NCBI RefSeq assembly: GCF_963678835.1
Contig: NZ_OY787470.1
Span: 310,001 to 374,000 of the forward strand
DNA: 64,000 nucleotides
Origin: an uncultured Desulfuromonas sp.
GTDB lineage: Bacteria; Desulfobacterota; Desulfuromonadia; Desulfuromonadales; Desulfuromonadaceae
Direction of reading: 5' to 3'
Positions 54,941 to 62,780 of this stretch are shown one piece after another. Under the pieces are notes generated by a model. It did not search any database. It was not told the DNA's origin and saw nothing but the letters and a program-made list of their open reading frames with translations. Positions within the stretch are counted from its first letter, which is position 1. Each line of letters begins with the position of its first letter. The translations under genes and the position numbers were made by a program.

Positions 54941-56788
54941 ATGGAGAAAAGGGTATCGCGTTGGGTATCGTTGGGCCTGATTGCAGCAGTTCTGCTGCTG
55001 TTTGGCGCCCAGAGTGCTCTGGCAGATATGGAAACCTGCCTTGAATGTCATGACGATGTCGTTACAGCCAATGACTTTATGGCATCGGTCCATGGCCAGC
55101 AAGAGTTTGAGTGTCTTGATTGCCATGAGGTTGAAGATCTGACGGCTCACGTCGACGAGGGTGTGCTGCCCGGTCCCGTTAATTGTGCCAATTGCCACGA
55201 CTCGATTGCTGAAGAGCATGCCGGTAGTGTTCATGCACAAAACGACGTAGGCTGTGCCGATTGTCATGGCGGCATCCATACGCTGGAGGAAGCTCCCGCC
55301 GGCAAGCAGTCCATCGTCAATGGGTGTAACAACTGTCACGAGATGGAAGGCTATGCCGAATCCACTCATGGCAAGGCCATTGCAGAAGGCAATGAAGATG
55401 GTGCGTCCTGTGCCGACTGTCACGGTCTGCATGCTATTACCGGCCTGTCCACCTGTGATGTGAAGGTGGCCCGTTCTTTCGGAACGGATGCCTGTATTAC
55501 CTGTCACGGTGACGAAGAGATGATGGAGCGCAACGAAGTCTACAGCGGTGCGGTCCATACCTATCTGGCCAGCTATCATGGTAAGAGTTATCGACTCGGT
55601 TATCCTGAGCTGACGGCCACCTGTGCTGACTGCCACGGCAGCCATGACATCTATCCGGAAGACAATCCTGCGGCAACCATCAATCTTGAAAACCGTGCCG
55701 ATACGTGCGGTAAGTGTCATGAAGGTTCCAGCCGTCTGTTCAGCCAATTTTATTCTCACGGCGATCACTCCGACTTTGGTAACTATCCGGTACTGGCTGT
55801 GACCTTCTGGGCCATGACCGCTCTGCTGGTGGGTACTTTCTCCGTATTCTGGCTGCACTCTCTTCTTTGGATGATTCGCGGCATTGCCGAGAACAAAGAG
55901 AAGAAAGCCGCTCTGGCTGCCGGCAAGGCGCACATTGAGATTCCTGACGGGCATCGCGTCTACAAGCGTTTCCAGAACTACCATATTTTCATGCACTTGC
56001 TGGTTATTATCAGCTTCCTGATCCTGGCTCTGACCGGTCTGCCGCTGAAATTCTCCAGCCAGCACTGGGCACAGGTGATGATGGACTTCTACGGTGGAAC
56101 CGCCAACGCCGCGTTTGGTCACCGCATTGGCGCCTGCATCACATTCGTCTACTTTGGTATGGCGATTGTTCTGAGCATCAACTTCCTGTTCTTCCGGAAG
56201 GATATTCCGGGAATGTGGCTGCAGCGTCTGTTTGGCCCGGATTCTCTGATGCCGAACTTCCGTGATATTAAAGACGTGACCGGCATGGTGCGCTGGTTCC
56301 TGTGGAAAGGTCCCAAGCCGACCTTTGAGCGCTGGAACTACTGGGAAAAATTCGACTTCATCGCGGTCTTCTGGGGTATGTTTGCCATCGGTGGCTCCGG
56401 TCTGATGTTGTGGTTCCCCGAGTTCTTCGGTAGCTTCCTGCCGGGCTGGGTGTTCAACGTGGCGACCATTGTTCACTCGGACGAAGCCCTGTTGGCGACC
56501 GGCTTTATCTTCTCGGTCCACTTTTTCAATACCCACCTGCGTCCGGAGAAATTCCCCATGGACTTCGTCATCTTCAACGGCGAAATGCACAAAGAAGAGT
56601 TTGTTGAAGAGCGTGGTGATCAGTGGAAGCGCTATCAAGAGCTGGGGATTACTGAGCAGTTCTTTAAAGAGAAAACATCCAGTCCGCTGTATGGCCTGAT
56701 TCTGAGAATCTTTGGATTCACCGCAGTTGCCATTGGTGTCACCCTGCTGGTTCTGATGGTTGTTGCCATCCTTGGCGGCAGTCATTAA
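54941..56788 (+). CDS. cbcL: CbcL-like inner-membrane cytochrome: nine c-hemes fused to a cytochrome b
   Basis: This 615-residue protein has a signal/anchor (to about residue 29), a periplasmic domain with nine CXXCH motifs (CLECH, CLDCH, CANCH, CADCH, CNNCH, CADCH, CITCH, CADCH, CGKCH), and a membrane domain of about five or six helices (about 285-310, 345-367, 390-414, 470-495, 505-527 and 585-612) with membrane histidines (FMHLLVI, FGHRIGACI, IVHSDE, SVHFFNTHL) suited to b hemes. Geobacter CbcL has the same nine-c-heme plus HydC/FdnI-type b domain and oxidises quinol for low-potential extracellular acceptors. AAGGAG precedes the ATG. A terminator follows. Confidence 0.87.
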   Translation: MEKRVSRWVSLGLIAAVLLLFGAQSALADMETCLECHDDVVTANDFMASVHGQQEFECLDCHEVEDLTAHVDEGVLPGPVNCANCHDSIAEEHAGSVHAQNDVGCADCHGGIHTLEEAPAGKQSIVNGCNNCHEMEGYAESTHGKAIAEGNEDGASCADCHGLHAITGLSTCDVKVARSFGTDACITCHGDEEMMERNEVYSGAVHTYLASYHGKSYRLGYPELTATCADCHGSHDIYPEDNPAATINLENRADTCGKCHEGSSRLFSQFYSHGDHSDFGNYPVLAVTFWAMTALLVGTFSVFWLHSLLWMIRGIAENKEKKAALAAGKAHIEIPDGHRVYKRFQNYHIFMHLLVIISFLILALTGLPLKFSSQHWAQVMMDFYGGTANAAFGHRIGACITFVYFGMAIVLSINFLFFRKDIPGMWLQRLFGPDSLMPNFRDIKDVTGMVRWFLWKGPKPTFERWNYWEKFDFIAVFWGMFAIGGSGLMLWFPEFFGSFLPGWVFNVATIVHSDEALLATGFIFSVHFFNTHLRPEKFPMDFVIFNGEMHKEEFVEERGDQWKRYQELGITEQFFKEKTSSPLYGLILRIFGFTAVAIGVTLLVLMVVAILGGSH

Positions 56789-56813
56789 GTGATACTTGGA
56801 TAAAATCTGGTCC

Positions 56814-56843
56814 AAAAGGGAGTTGCTTCGGCAACTCCCTTTT
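56814..56843 (+). terminator. rho-independent terminator of cbcL
   Basis: A perfect stem, AAAAGGGAGTTGC paired with GCAACTCCCTTTT, lies 25 bases after the stop. Confidence 0.9.
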
Positions 56844-56895
56844 GTGTTTTTAGAGCTTATGTTAGAGTCTGCGCACGATAATCTGGAGGATGCGT

Positions 56896-57114
56896 ATGAA
56901 AAAATTTGCTGTTTCACTGGGAGTGATCGGCCTGGTGATGAATCTGCTCGGCGGCCTGTCGGCTCTTTTCGGGGTTTATCTCATCGCTTTTAAAGCCGGG
57001 GTAGAGATGTTCGGTTGGGGCAATGCGAAAACGTTTGGCTACCTGTTTTTATGTGTCGGGTTGTGTTTTGTCGCTGGCGGTGTGTTGTTGGCCAGCTATG
57101 TACGAAACCGCTGA
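56896..57114 (+). CDS. small two-helix membrane protein
   Basis: This 72-residue protein has two hydrophobic helices (about 5-30 and 44-68) joined by a short loop, and a basic C-terminus. The family is not recognised. TGGAGG lies 6 bases before ATG 56896; an ATG two codons earlier overlaps that site. It lies between the cbcL terminator and the heme-sensor kinase gene. Confidence 0.6.
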   Translation: MKKFAVSLGVIGLVMNLLGGLSALFGVYLIAFKAGVEMFGWGNAKTFGYLFLCVGLCFVAGGVLLASYVRNR

Positions 57115-57260
57115 ATTGGCTTTGTTTGAAGGCTGAACCTCGACTGCGCATGGTGGATGATTGCCGATTGCCGGGCTGCGACTTGATTTTTTTCTGTAAT
57201 CAACGCAATATAGCTGTGCATTCTGCATTGCTCCTTTCTTAACCCTTTCACAGGTCGATT

Positions 57261-58853
57261 ATGGCGTTGCGTTTCTCCTTGCTGGTCAAATTCATGGCCG
57301 TTATCAGTACGGTTCTGTTGATCACCATGTTTATTTCGGTGGTGGTGAATGTCCGTTTTCAACGCCAGATCACGTTGGAGAACTCCCTTCACGAAGCGGA
57401 TTATTTCAGCGAGACCATTCTGCGTTCCACCTATTATCAAATGCTTGAGGATGATCGGGAGATGCTCTATCAGATGATTGATGAGGTGGGCGCTATGCCT
57501 GGTATTCGTCGTATTCGTCTGTTTAATAAAGAAGGGATCATCAATTTCTCCACCGATAAGCAGGAGGTGGGGACGATTATTCAGCACAACTCCGAGGGGT
57601 GCAGTATCTGTCACCTGGATACCGGTGAACCTCTAGCTTATGCGCCGACAGCCGCCCGTGGGCGGACCTTCTACGATGAAAATGGTGAGATCTTTCTTGG
57701 CGTGACCAAGGCGATCTACAACGATCCAAGCTGTTATACGGCGGAATGTCATTACCATCCTCAGGATCGTGAGCTCAACGGGATTCTCGATGTGCAGATT
57801 TCGTTAAAAAACCGTATGGCGCAGGTTGATATTTTCCGTAACTATTTTGTCATCCTCACCTGTGTGCTGCTGGTGTTGCTGTTTGTCGCCCTGTTGCTGT
57901 TGACCAAACGTTTGATTATCTCGCCGGTTAGTGTGTTGATCGAACATCAGCGGCGTATTTCCGCGGGTGATCTGAGCAGTATGATTGAGGATGCGCCGAA
58001 TGATGAGCTGGGCGAGCTGGCTCGCGGGGCGAATCAGATGACCCGTAGTTTGCGCGCCTCCCAGGCCGAGATCCGTAACTGGGCCAATACTCTTGAAGCC
58101 AAGGTTGAAGAGCGAACTCAGCAGATTCAAAAAATGCAGGGCACTTTGGCGCGTTCCGAACGTCTGGCGTCACTGGGTAAGCTTGTAGCCGGTATTGCGC
58201 ATGAGATCAACAACCCGCTCACCGGGATACTGATGTTTTCATCTATGGCCGCGGAGACTCCGGGGATCAGTGAACAGATGAAGAAAGACCTCGATACCAT
58301 CACTCAGGAAACCCAGCGTTGCGCCGGGATTGTTCGCGGTCTGCTTGATTTCGGTCGTGAATCGATTCCGATGAAAACCTATGTTTCCGTCAATACGATC
58401 CTCGATAAAACACTGGCTCTTGTGGAAAATCAGACGCTGTTTCAAAATGTCGAAATCACACGCGAGTATGATGGTCAGATTCCGGAATTGGAGGGGGACC
58501 CCAATCAGCTGGAACAGGTGTTTATGAATATCTTCATCAATGCCGCACAGGCCATGCTGGCTGGCGGGCGTCTGGCGATCAAGACTTGGTTTGATGACGA
58601 CATGGTGATGATCCGTATTGCCGATACCGGTTGTGGGATTTCCGGAGAGAACCTGGAGAGGATTTTTGATCCGTTCTTTACGACCAAGGATCAGCAGGGC
58701 ACCGGTCTCGGTTTGTCCGTCTCCTATGGCATCGTTGAAAACCACGGTGGAGATATCCGCGTCGAGAGCTGCCCTGCCAAGGGGACGGCCTTTACGATTC
58801 GACTACCGGTCAATGGTAACGAAAAAGGGCTTTCAGTTCCGCCAACGAAATAA
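57261..58853 (+). CDS. histidine kinase with periplasmic c-heme sensor
   Basis: This 530-residue kinase has a membrane helix (about 10-30), a periplasmic domain with a CSICH heme motif (C114-H118) and a CX4CH motif CYTAECH (C158-H164), a second helix (about 194-218), a HAMP domain, a coiled coil, and an NtrB-type HisKA/HATPase core with H314 in GIAHEINNP. G boxes DTGCGIS and GTGLGLS are intact. The heme sensor should read redox state or a small ligand. The likely partner is the NtrC-type regulator encoded convergently just downstream. Confidence 0.87.
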   Translation: MALRFSLLVKFMAVISTVLLITMFISVVVNVRFQRQITLENSLHEADYFSETILRSTYYQMLEDDREMLYQMIDEVGAMPGIRRIRLFNKEGIINFSTDKQEVGTIIQHNSEGCSICHLDTGEPLAYAPTAARGRTFYDENGEIFLGVTKAIYNDPSCYTAECHYHPQDRELNGILDVQISLKNRMAQVDIFRNYFVILTCVLLVLLFVALLLLTKRLIISPVSVLIEHQRRISAGDLSSMIEDAPNDELGELARGANQMTRSLRASQAEIRNWANTLEAKVEERTQQIQKMQGTLARSERLASLGKLVAGIAHEINNPLTGILMFSSMAAETPGISEQMKKDLDTITQETQRCAGIVRGLLDFGRESIPMKTYVSVNTILDKTLALVENQTLFQNVEITREYDGQIPELEGDPNQLEQVFMNIFINAAQAMLAGGRLAIKTWFDDDMVMIRIADTGCGISGENLERIFDPFFTTKDQQGTGLGLSVSYGIVENHGGDIRVESCPAKGTAFTIRLPVNGNEKGLSVPPTK

Positions 58854-58884
58854 TCGGGTTGGTGCTTTTGTTGTTGCAACCCGC

Positions 58885-59025
58885 GAGTACTCGTGTTTGA
58901 ACACACTCAATTTTGCCCTCGGAAAGACCCTCTGCAGGAGCGGATTTATTCGCGAATTGTTCTGGTCATGGATTCTTTGAATGATGGAAATTCGCGGTTG
59001 AAGCCGCTCCTACAACTTCAAAGAT
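58885..59025. repeat. REP/BIME-like repeat, copy 3
   Basis: The core is 58933-59014 (82 bp), ending TGCAGGAGCG/CGCTCCTACA, with the same two inner hairpins and about 40 bases of related upstream flank as the copies at 2.2 and 29.7 kb. It lies between the convergent ends of the heme-sensor kinase and the NtrC-type regulator. Confidence 0.8.
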
Positions 59026-59113
59026 TTTGATGTCATCCTCGCGCTGGCGAGAATGATGATTGAATTTAAGGTTGTGTTTTTAAAGAGACGTTCAGTTGGG
59101 AGGGTCTGGTGGT

Positions 59114-60529
59114 TCAGTCGACCTTGCGGTCGCGGGCTGAGACCTGAAGTTTCTTCATCAGGGCTTGGAAATTGGGGCGTAACATGCCAACATCTTCAGA
59201 TGCACGGGTGATGTTCCAGTCGTTGCGCTTCAAGGCTTCGAGCACAAAGCTTTTTTCGATCGGCTTGACCGCTTCTTCGCGCAACTTGCGTTTCATCTCT
59301 TTGAGTTCTTCGGTGGTGGCGGGAACATAACCGTCATCGTCACCCGCGCCGACCAGTTCGTCACCGTGCATCCCTAAATCGCCGGGCATGATCATGTCGC
59401 CTGAAGCCAGAACAACGGCCCGCTCAATCATGTGTTCAAGTTCGCGCACATTCCCAGGAAAATTATAATCTTCCAGCAGGTTCATGGCTGCCGGACTGAC
59501 ACCCTTGATCTCTTTGTTGATCTCATCGGCAAACTTGCGTAGAAAATAGCCGACCAGCAAAGGAAGATCACCGCTGCGTTCGCGCAACGGCGGCATGTCG
59601 ATGGGGATGGTGTTCAGACGGAAGTAGAGGTCTTCGCGAAAATCACCCTCATTGGACAGTTCGCGCAGGTTCTTGTTGGTTGCTGAAATCAGGCGAATGT
59701 CAATGGGTTGCGGTTTGGTGCCGCCGATGGGAGTGACTTCGCGCTCTTGAATAACACGCAATAGCTTGGCCTGGGAGCTCAAACTGATGTTTGACACTTC
59801 GTCGAGGAACAGGGTGCCGCCGTTGGCAACTTTAAACAGGCCGACTTTGGTCTGGCTGGCACCGGTGAACGATCCTTTCTCGTGACCGAACAGCTCACTT
59901 TCCAGCAGGCTCTCCGCGAGAGCGGTACAGTCAATGGCGACAAACGGCATGTCCTTGCGGCTACTGTTTTCGTGGATGGCGCGGGCCACCAGTTCTTTTC
60001 CGGTGCCGCTCTCGCCGGTAATCAAGACCGTACTGTCGGTGGGAGCGACTTGCAGAATTCGCCCATAGACTTTTTGCATCGCCTTGCTGTCACCCACGAA
60101 ACGATGGAATCCGCGGTGTTCGTTGAGGGTGTTGCCGAGGCTGCCACCTTCGCCGGACAGTTTGCGTTGTTCGATGGCTTTGCTGACCATTTCCTTGACC
60201 TGCGGCGGCGTGAACGGTTTGGACAGATAATCAAAGGCACCGTTTTTAATGGCGTCGACGGCCGTTTCTACGGTAGCGTAGCCAGTGATGATGATCACCG
60301 GGACGTCTGGTTGCAGAATCTTGATGGATTTGAGCACTTCCATGCCACCCATGCCGGGCATTTTTAAATCGCTGATGACAACGGTAAAATCATCGATCTG
60401 AACTTTTTCAAGCGCCGTATGGCCGCTGGTCGCAGTGATAACCTCGTAGCCTTCCTGTTCAAGAATCCGTTTAACGGCTTCCCGGATAACGGCTTCGTCA
60501 TCGACGACTAAAATGCGCGGCTGGGACAT
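59114..60529 (-). CDS. sigma-54-dependent response regulator (NtrC family, BccR-like by context)
   Basis: This 471-residue protein has a receiver domain with phospho-acceptor D54, an AAA+ domain (Walker A GESGTGKE at 172-179; sigma-54 contact loop GSFTGA at 219-224, with Ser where Ala is usual), and a Fis-type DNA-binding helix-turn-helix near 430-465 (NDWNITRASEDVGMLRPNFQAL). It should bind enhancer sites and open RpoN promoters. It is divergent from cbcA, which has a sigma-54 promoter. In Geobacter, cbcBA needs RpoN and the adjacent enhancer protein BccR; the gene here fits that role. The start has AGGAGG upstream. Confidence 0.92.
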   Translation of the reverse strand: MSQPRILVVDDEAVIREAVKRILEQEGYEVITATSGHTALEKVQIDDFTVVISDLKMPGMGGMEVLKSIKILQPDVPVIIITGYATVETAVDAIKNGAFDYLSKPFTPPQVKEMVSKAIEQRKLSGEGGSLGNTLNEHRGFHRFVGDSKAMQKVYGRILQVAPTDSTVLITGESGTGKELVARAIHENSSRKDMPFVAIDCTALAESLLESELFGHEKGSFTGASQTKVGLFKVANGGTLFLDEVSNISLSSQAKLLRVIQEREVTPIGGTKPQPIDIRLISATNKNLRELSNEGDFREDLYFRLNTIPIDMPPLRERSGDLPLLVGYFLRKFADEINKEIKGVSPAAMNLLEDYNFPGNVRELEHMIERAVVLASGDMIMPGDLGMHGDELVGAGDDDGYVPATTEELKEMKRKLREEAVKPIEKSFVLEALKRNDWNITRASEDVGMLRPNFQALMKKLQVSARDRKVD

Positions 60530-60708
60530 AGATATGAACTCCTCCTGGCGGCTTGTAAGCGGGTGGTGTAAAGCACCTTAGGTTCTATCCCACCTGCCGG
60601 ATATTGTCAAGCTTCACCGCGCCTAGAGGCCCGATTTTACGGCCTTCAGGGCGAATCTGGCCAGGCAGGAGGGTGTGGGGTGGCCAGGACTGAATTTTGG
60701 AAAAATGC

Positions 60709-60731
60709 ACTGCATAGAAAATCTATACAGT
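60709..60731. promoter_or_regulatory. putative operator ACTGCAT-N9-ATACAGT, distal site at cbcA
   Basis: One base differs from the consensus. The pairing extends one base outward (C/G). It lies about 190-215 bases before the predicted cbcA transcript start, a distance typical of enhancer sites. The divergent regulator gene begins 180 bases away on the other side. Confidence 0.62.
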
Positions 60732-60801
60732 GAGTTGACTGTGTAGGGGAGCCGCTAGCTCCCTGTTTTACAGTGCTTTGTGACACAATCAAGTCTTTCA
60801 G

Positions 60802-60824
60802 ACTGTATGGAAATTGTATACAGT
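60802..60824. promoter_or_regulatory. putative operator ACTGTAT-N9-ATACAGT, proximal site at cbcA
   Basis: Both arms match the consensus perfectly, with the aattgt stretch in the spacer as at 41215-41220. It lies about 100-120 bases before the predicted transcript start. Confidence 0.65.
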
Positions 60825-60896
60825 TTCCAATTTTGGTGCAAGGGTGTTTCTTTTAAGTCTCTGTAAATAAATGATTATTACGATTTTGTTTCTTGA

Positions 60897-60912
60897 TGGA
60901 ACACTCCTTGCT
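60897..60912 (+). promoter_or_regulatory. sigma-54 promoter of cbcAB
   Basis: TGGAAC-N5-TTGCT matches the consensus TGGCAC-N5-TTGCW with a single change. The GG (60898-60899) and GC (60910-60911) pairs are ten bases apart, as required. Transcription should start near 60923, about 105 bases before the ATG. Confidence 0.72.
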
Positions 60913-61027
60913 AATCAAATAGGCAAACGACGATGGTGTCGTGTGCAAACCGCAGTCCGGGATAACCCGGACAAACGATTCAATGTGATGTAGTTGGCTA
61001 AAGTTCGAGGAAGGAGCGTCGGTACAA

Positions 61028-62065
61028 ATGAAACGATTATTGTTGTGTTATGCGGCCATTCTGGTTGCTCTAATGATGAGCCAGACTGTATGGGCCATGG
61101 AAACCGAGGATTGCCTGGGTTGCCATACTGAGGTCGATGAGGTTGGCGAGGACTATGTGATTGCCGGTGAGTTGTTTGCCAAAACAGCTCATGCGGAAGA
61201 GGGGTGTGCTGCGTGCCATGAAGTGGGCGAAGAGCATCCCGACGATGGTGTAGAAGCTGAATTGGTGGCAACCTGTGCAGATTGTCATGATGAGGTCACC
61301 GAGACCTATAACTCCAGCGTTCATGCAGAGAATGCCGAATGTCGTGACTGTCACAATGCTCATCAGGCATTGGCTCCCGTTAGTCTTTCCGGTGTTCAGA
61401 TGAACGAATCCTGCCAGGATTGCCATGGATCTACCGAAGTGGAAGAGACCCATGCCCGTTGGCTGCCGCAGGCGGATGTCCATATCCGCTCGGTGCCTTG
61501 TGTATCCTGCCACAGCTCTTCGGAGAAGTTTGTTATTACGCTTTATGTCACCCAGCGCCAAGGTAATCGCGCTTATGCTGATTATGAGCTGCTCGACTAT
61601 CAGCAACTCGCGGAGCGCACCGAAGGGGCGCCGGTCAGTTCACTGCTGGATATCGATGAAAATGGTGAAGTCTCCCTGGACGAGTTGTCCACGTTCTACA
61701 AAAACGGTGAGAAATCCGGCCTGCGGTTGTGGGCGATGATGACGCCGGAAACCGTAGAGCACAATTTTACCACCATGGACAATCGTTGGGATTGCACCTA
61801 CTGCCATGCTGCCGGTCCCGAAGCCATGCAGCACAGTTATGCCGCTTTCCCGGCTGAAGATGGCAGCTATCAACGTGTTCCCATGGAACAGGGGGCGACG
61901 CTTGATGCACTGTTTGGTACCCCGGATTTCTATATGGTTGGGTCAACCCGCAGTAAAGTGTTGAACATTGTCGGCCTGTTGATTCTTCTGGGCGGATTTG
62001 CCATGCCTATCGGTCACGGAACTCTGCGCTTTTTGACCCGCAAGAACAGAAAGAAGGAGCATTAA
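61028..62065 (+). CDS. cbcA: CbcA-like seven-heme membrane-anchored cytochrome c
   Basis: This 345-residue protein has a signal peptide ending VWAM (about residue 23), seven CXXCH motifs (CLGCH, CAACH, CADCH, CRDCH, CQDCH, CVSCH, CTYCH), and a C-terminal membrane helix (about 312-330). Between hemes 6 and 7 lies a canonical EF-hand loop, DIDENGEVSLDE, that should bind calcium. Heme count, membrane anchor and the cytochrome b gene next door match Geobacter CbcA of the CbcBA quinol oxidase. Its role would be to take electrons from CbcB heme b to periplasmic cytochromes. It begins an operon under a sigma-54 promoter. Confidence 0.83.
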   Translation: MKRLLLCYAAILVALMMSQTVWAMETEDCLGCHTEVDEVGEDYVIAGELFAKTAHAEEGCAACHEVGEEHPDDGVEAELVATCADCHDEVTETYNSSVHAENAECRDCHNAHQALAPVSLSGVQMNESCQDCHGSTEVEETHARWLPQADVHIRSVPCVSCHSSSEKFVITLYVTQRQGNRAYADYELLDYQQLAERTEGAPVSSLLDIDENGEVSLDELSTFYKNGEKSGLRLWAMMTPETVEHNFTTMDNRWDCTYCHAAGPEAMQHSYAAFPAEDGSYQRVPMEQGATLDALFGTPDFYMVGSTRSKVLNIVGLLILLGGFAMPIGHGTLRFLTRKNRKKEH

Positions 62066-62066
62066 A

Positions 62067-62708
62067 ATGGAAATGCAAGAACGAATTTATCTGACTCCGA
62101 CACCGGTACGGATCTGGCACTGGCTGAATGCTCTTGGCATCGTCACGCTGTGCGTGACCGGCGCGCAAATCCGTTTTCCTGAGTATATCAATATCTTTGG
62201 CACTTATAAGGCGGCGATCCGTCTCCATCATACCGCCGGCATCGTTGTCGCCCTGTCTTTCGCACTGTGGCTGTTCTATTATGGTGTTATCGCGAAAATG
62301 TTGACCAAGCTGTACGTGCCAACCACAGACGATATTAAGAGTGGCGTGATTCGTCAGGCACTGTACTATTTCTTTTATTACTTCACCGGCACCAAGTCCA
62401 ATCCCCATGAGGAGAGCCCGACCAACAAGTTTAATCCCATGCAAAAAGGGGCGTATGTGGTGATTATGATGGTTCTGGTGCCGTTGGTGATCATCACCGG
62501 AGCGATTCTGATGAACCTGGAACCGCTGCGTGAATTGGTTGTTTTATTTGGTGGTGTGCGTGTCGTGGCCGGAATTCACTTCCTGCTGGCGTGTGCACTG
62601 GGGGCCTTCTTGCCGACACATTTTTATCTGGCAACATTAGGCCACACGCCTTTTGCCCACTTCAAACCGATGTGGACGGGCTGGGAAGAGCATCACTCCG
62701 ACCATTAA
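62067..62708 (+). CDS. cbcB: CbcB-like cytochrome b (HydC/FdnI type)
   Basis: This 213-residue membrane protein has four helices (about 16-36, 52-76, 127-150 and 165-190). Candidate heme b ligands are H18 in RIWHWLN, two histidines in RLHHTAG, and H in AGIHFL and PTHFYL. The layout resembles the di-heme HydC/FdnI cytochrome b domain. It should oxidise menaquinol and pass electrons to CbcA, whose gene ends one base upstream. Confidence 0.83.
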   Translation: MEMQERIYLTPTPVRIWHWLNALGIVTLCVTGAQIRFPEYINIFGTYKAAIRLHHTAGIVVALSFALWLFYYGVIAKMLTKLYVPTTDDIKSGVIRQALYYFFYYFTGTKSNPHEESPTNKFNPMQKGAYVVIMMVLVPLVIITGAILMNLEPLRELVVLFGGVRVVAGIHFLLACALGAFLPTHFYLATLGHTPFAHFKPMWTGWEEHHSDH

Positions 62709-62780
62709 AGTTGTACCGGCCTGCAATGGAGTGCAGCGGGGCGATTTCACCGCCTCGCTGCTTTTTTAAGGAACGATATT

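Noticed and set aside
54938..56917. A 659-codon open frame antisense to cbcL, and similar long frames opposite the 13-heme gene (33191-34525) and upstream of pepN (43026-44636)
   Set aside because: They mirror real genes, have no ribosome sites or family features, and arise because heme-motif codons and biased third positions keep the opposite strand free of stops.
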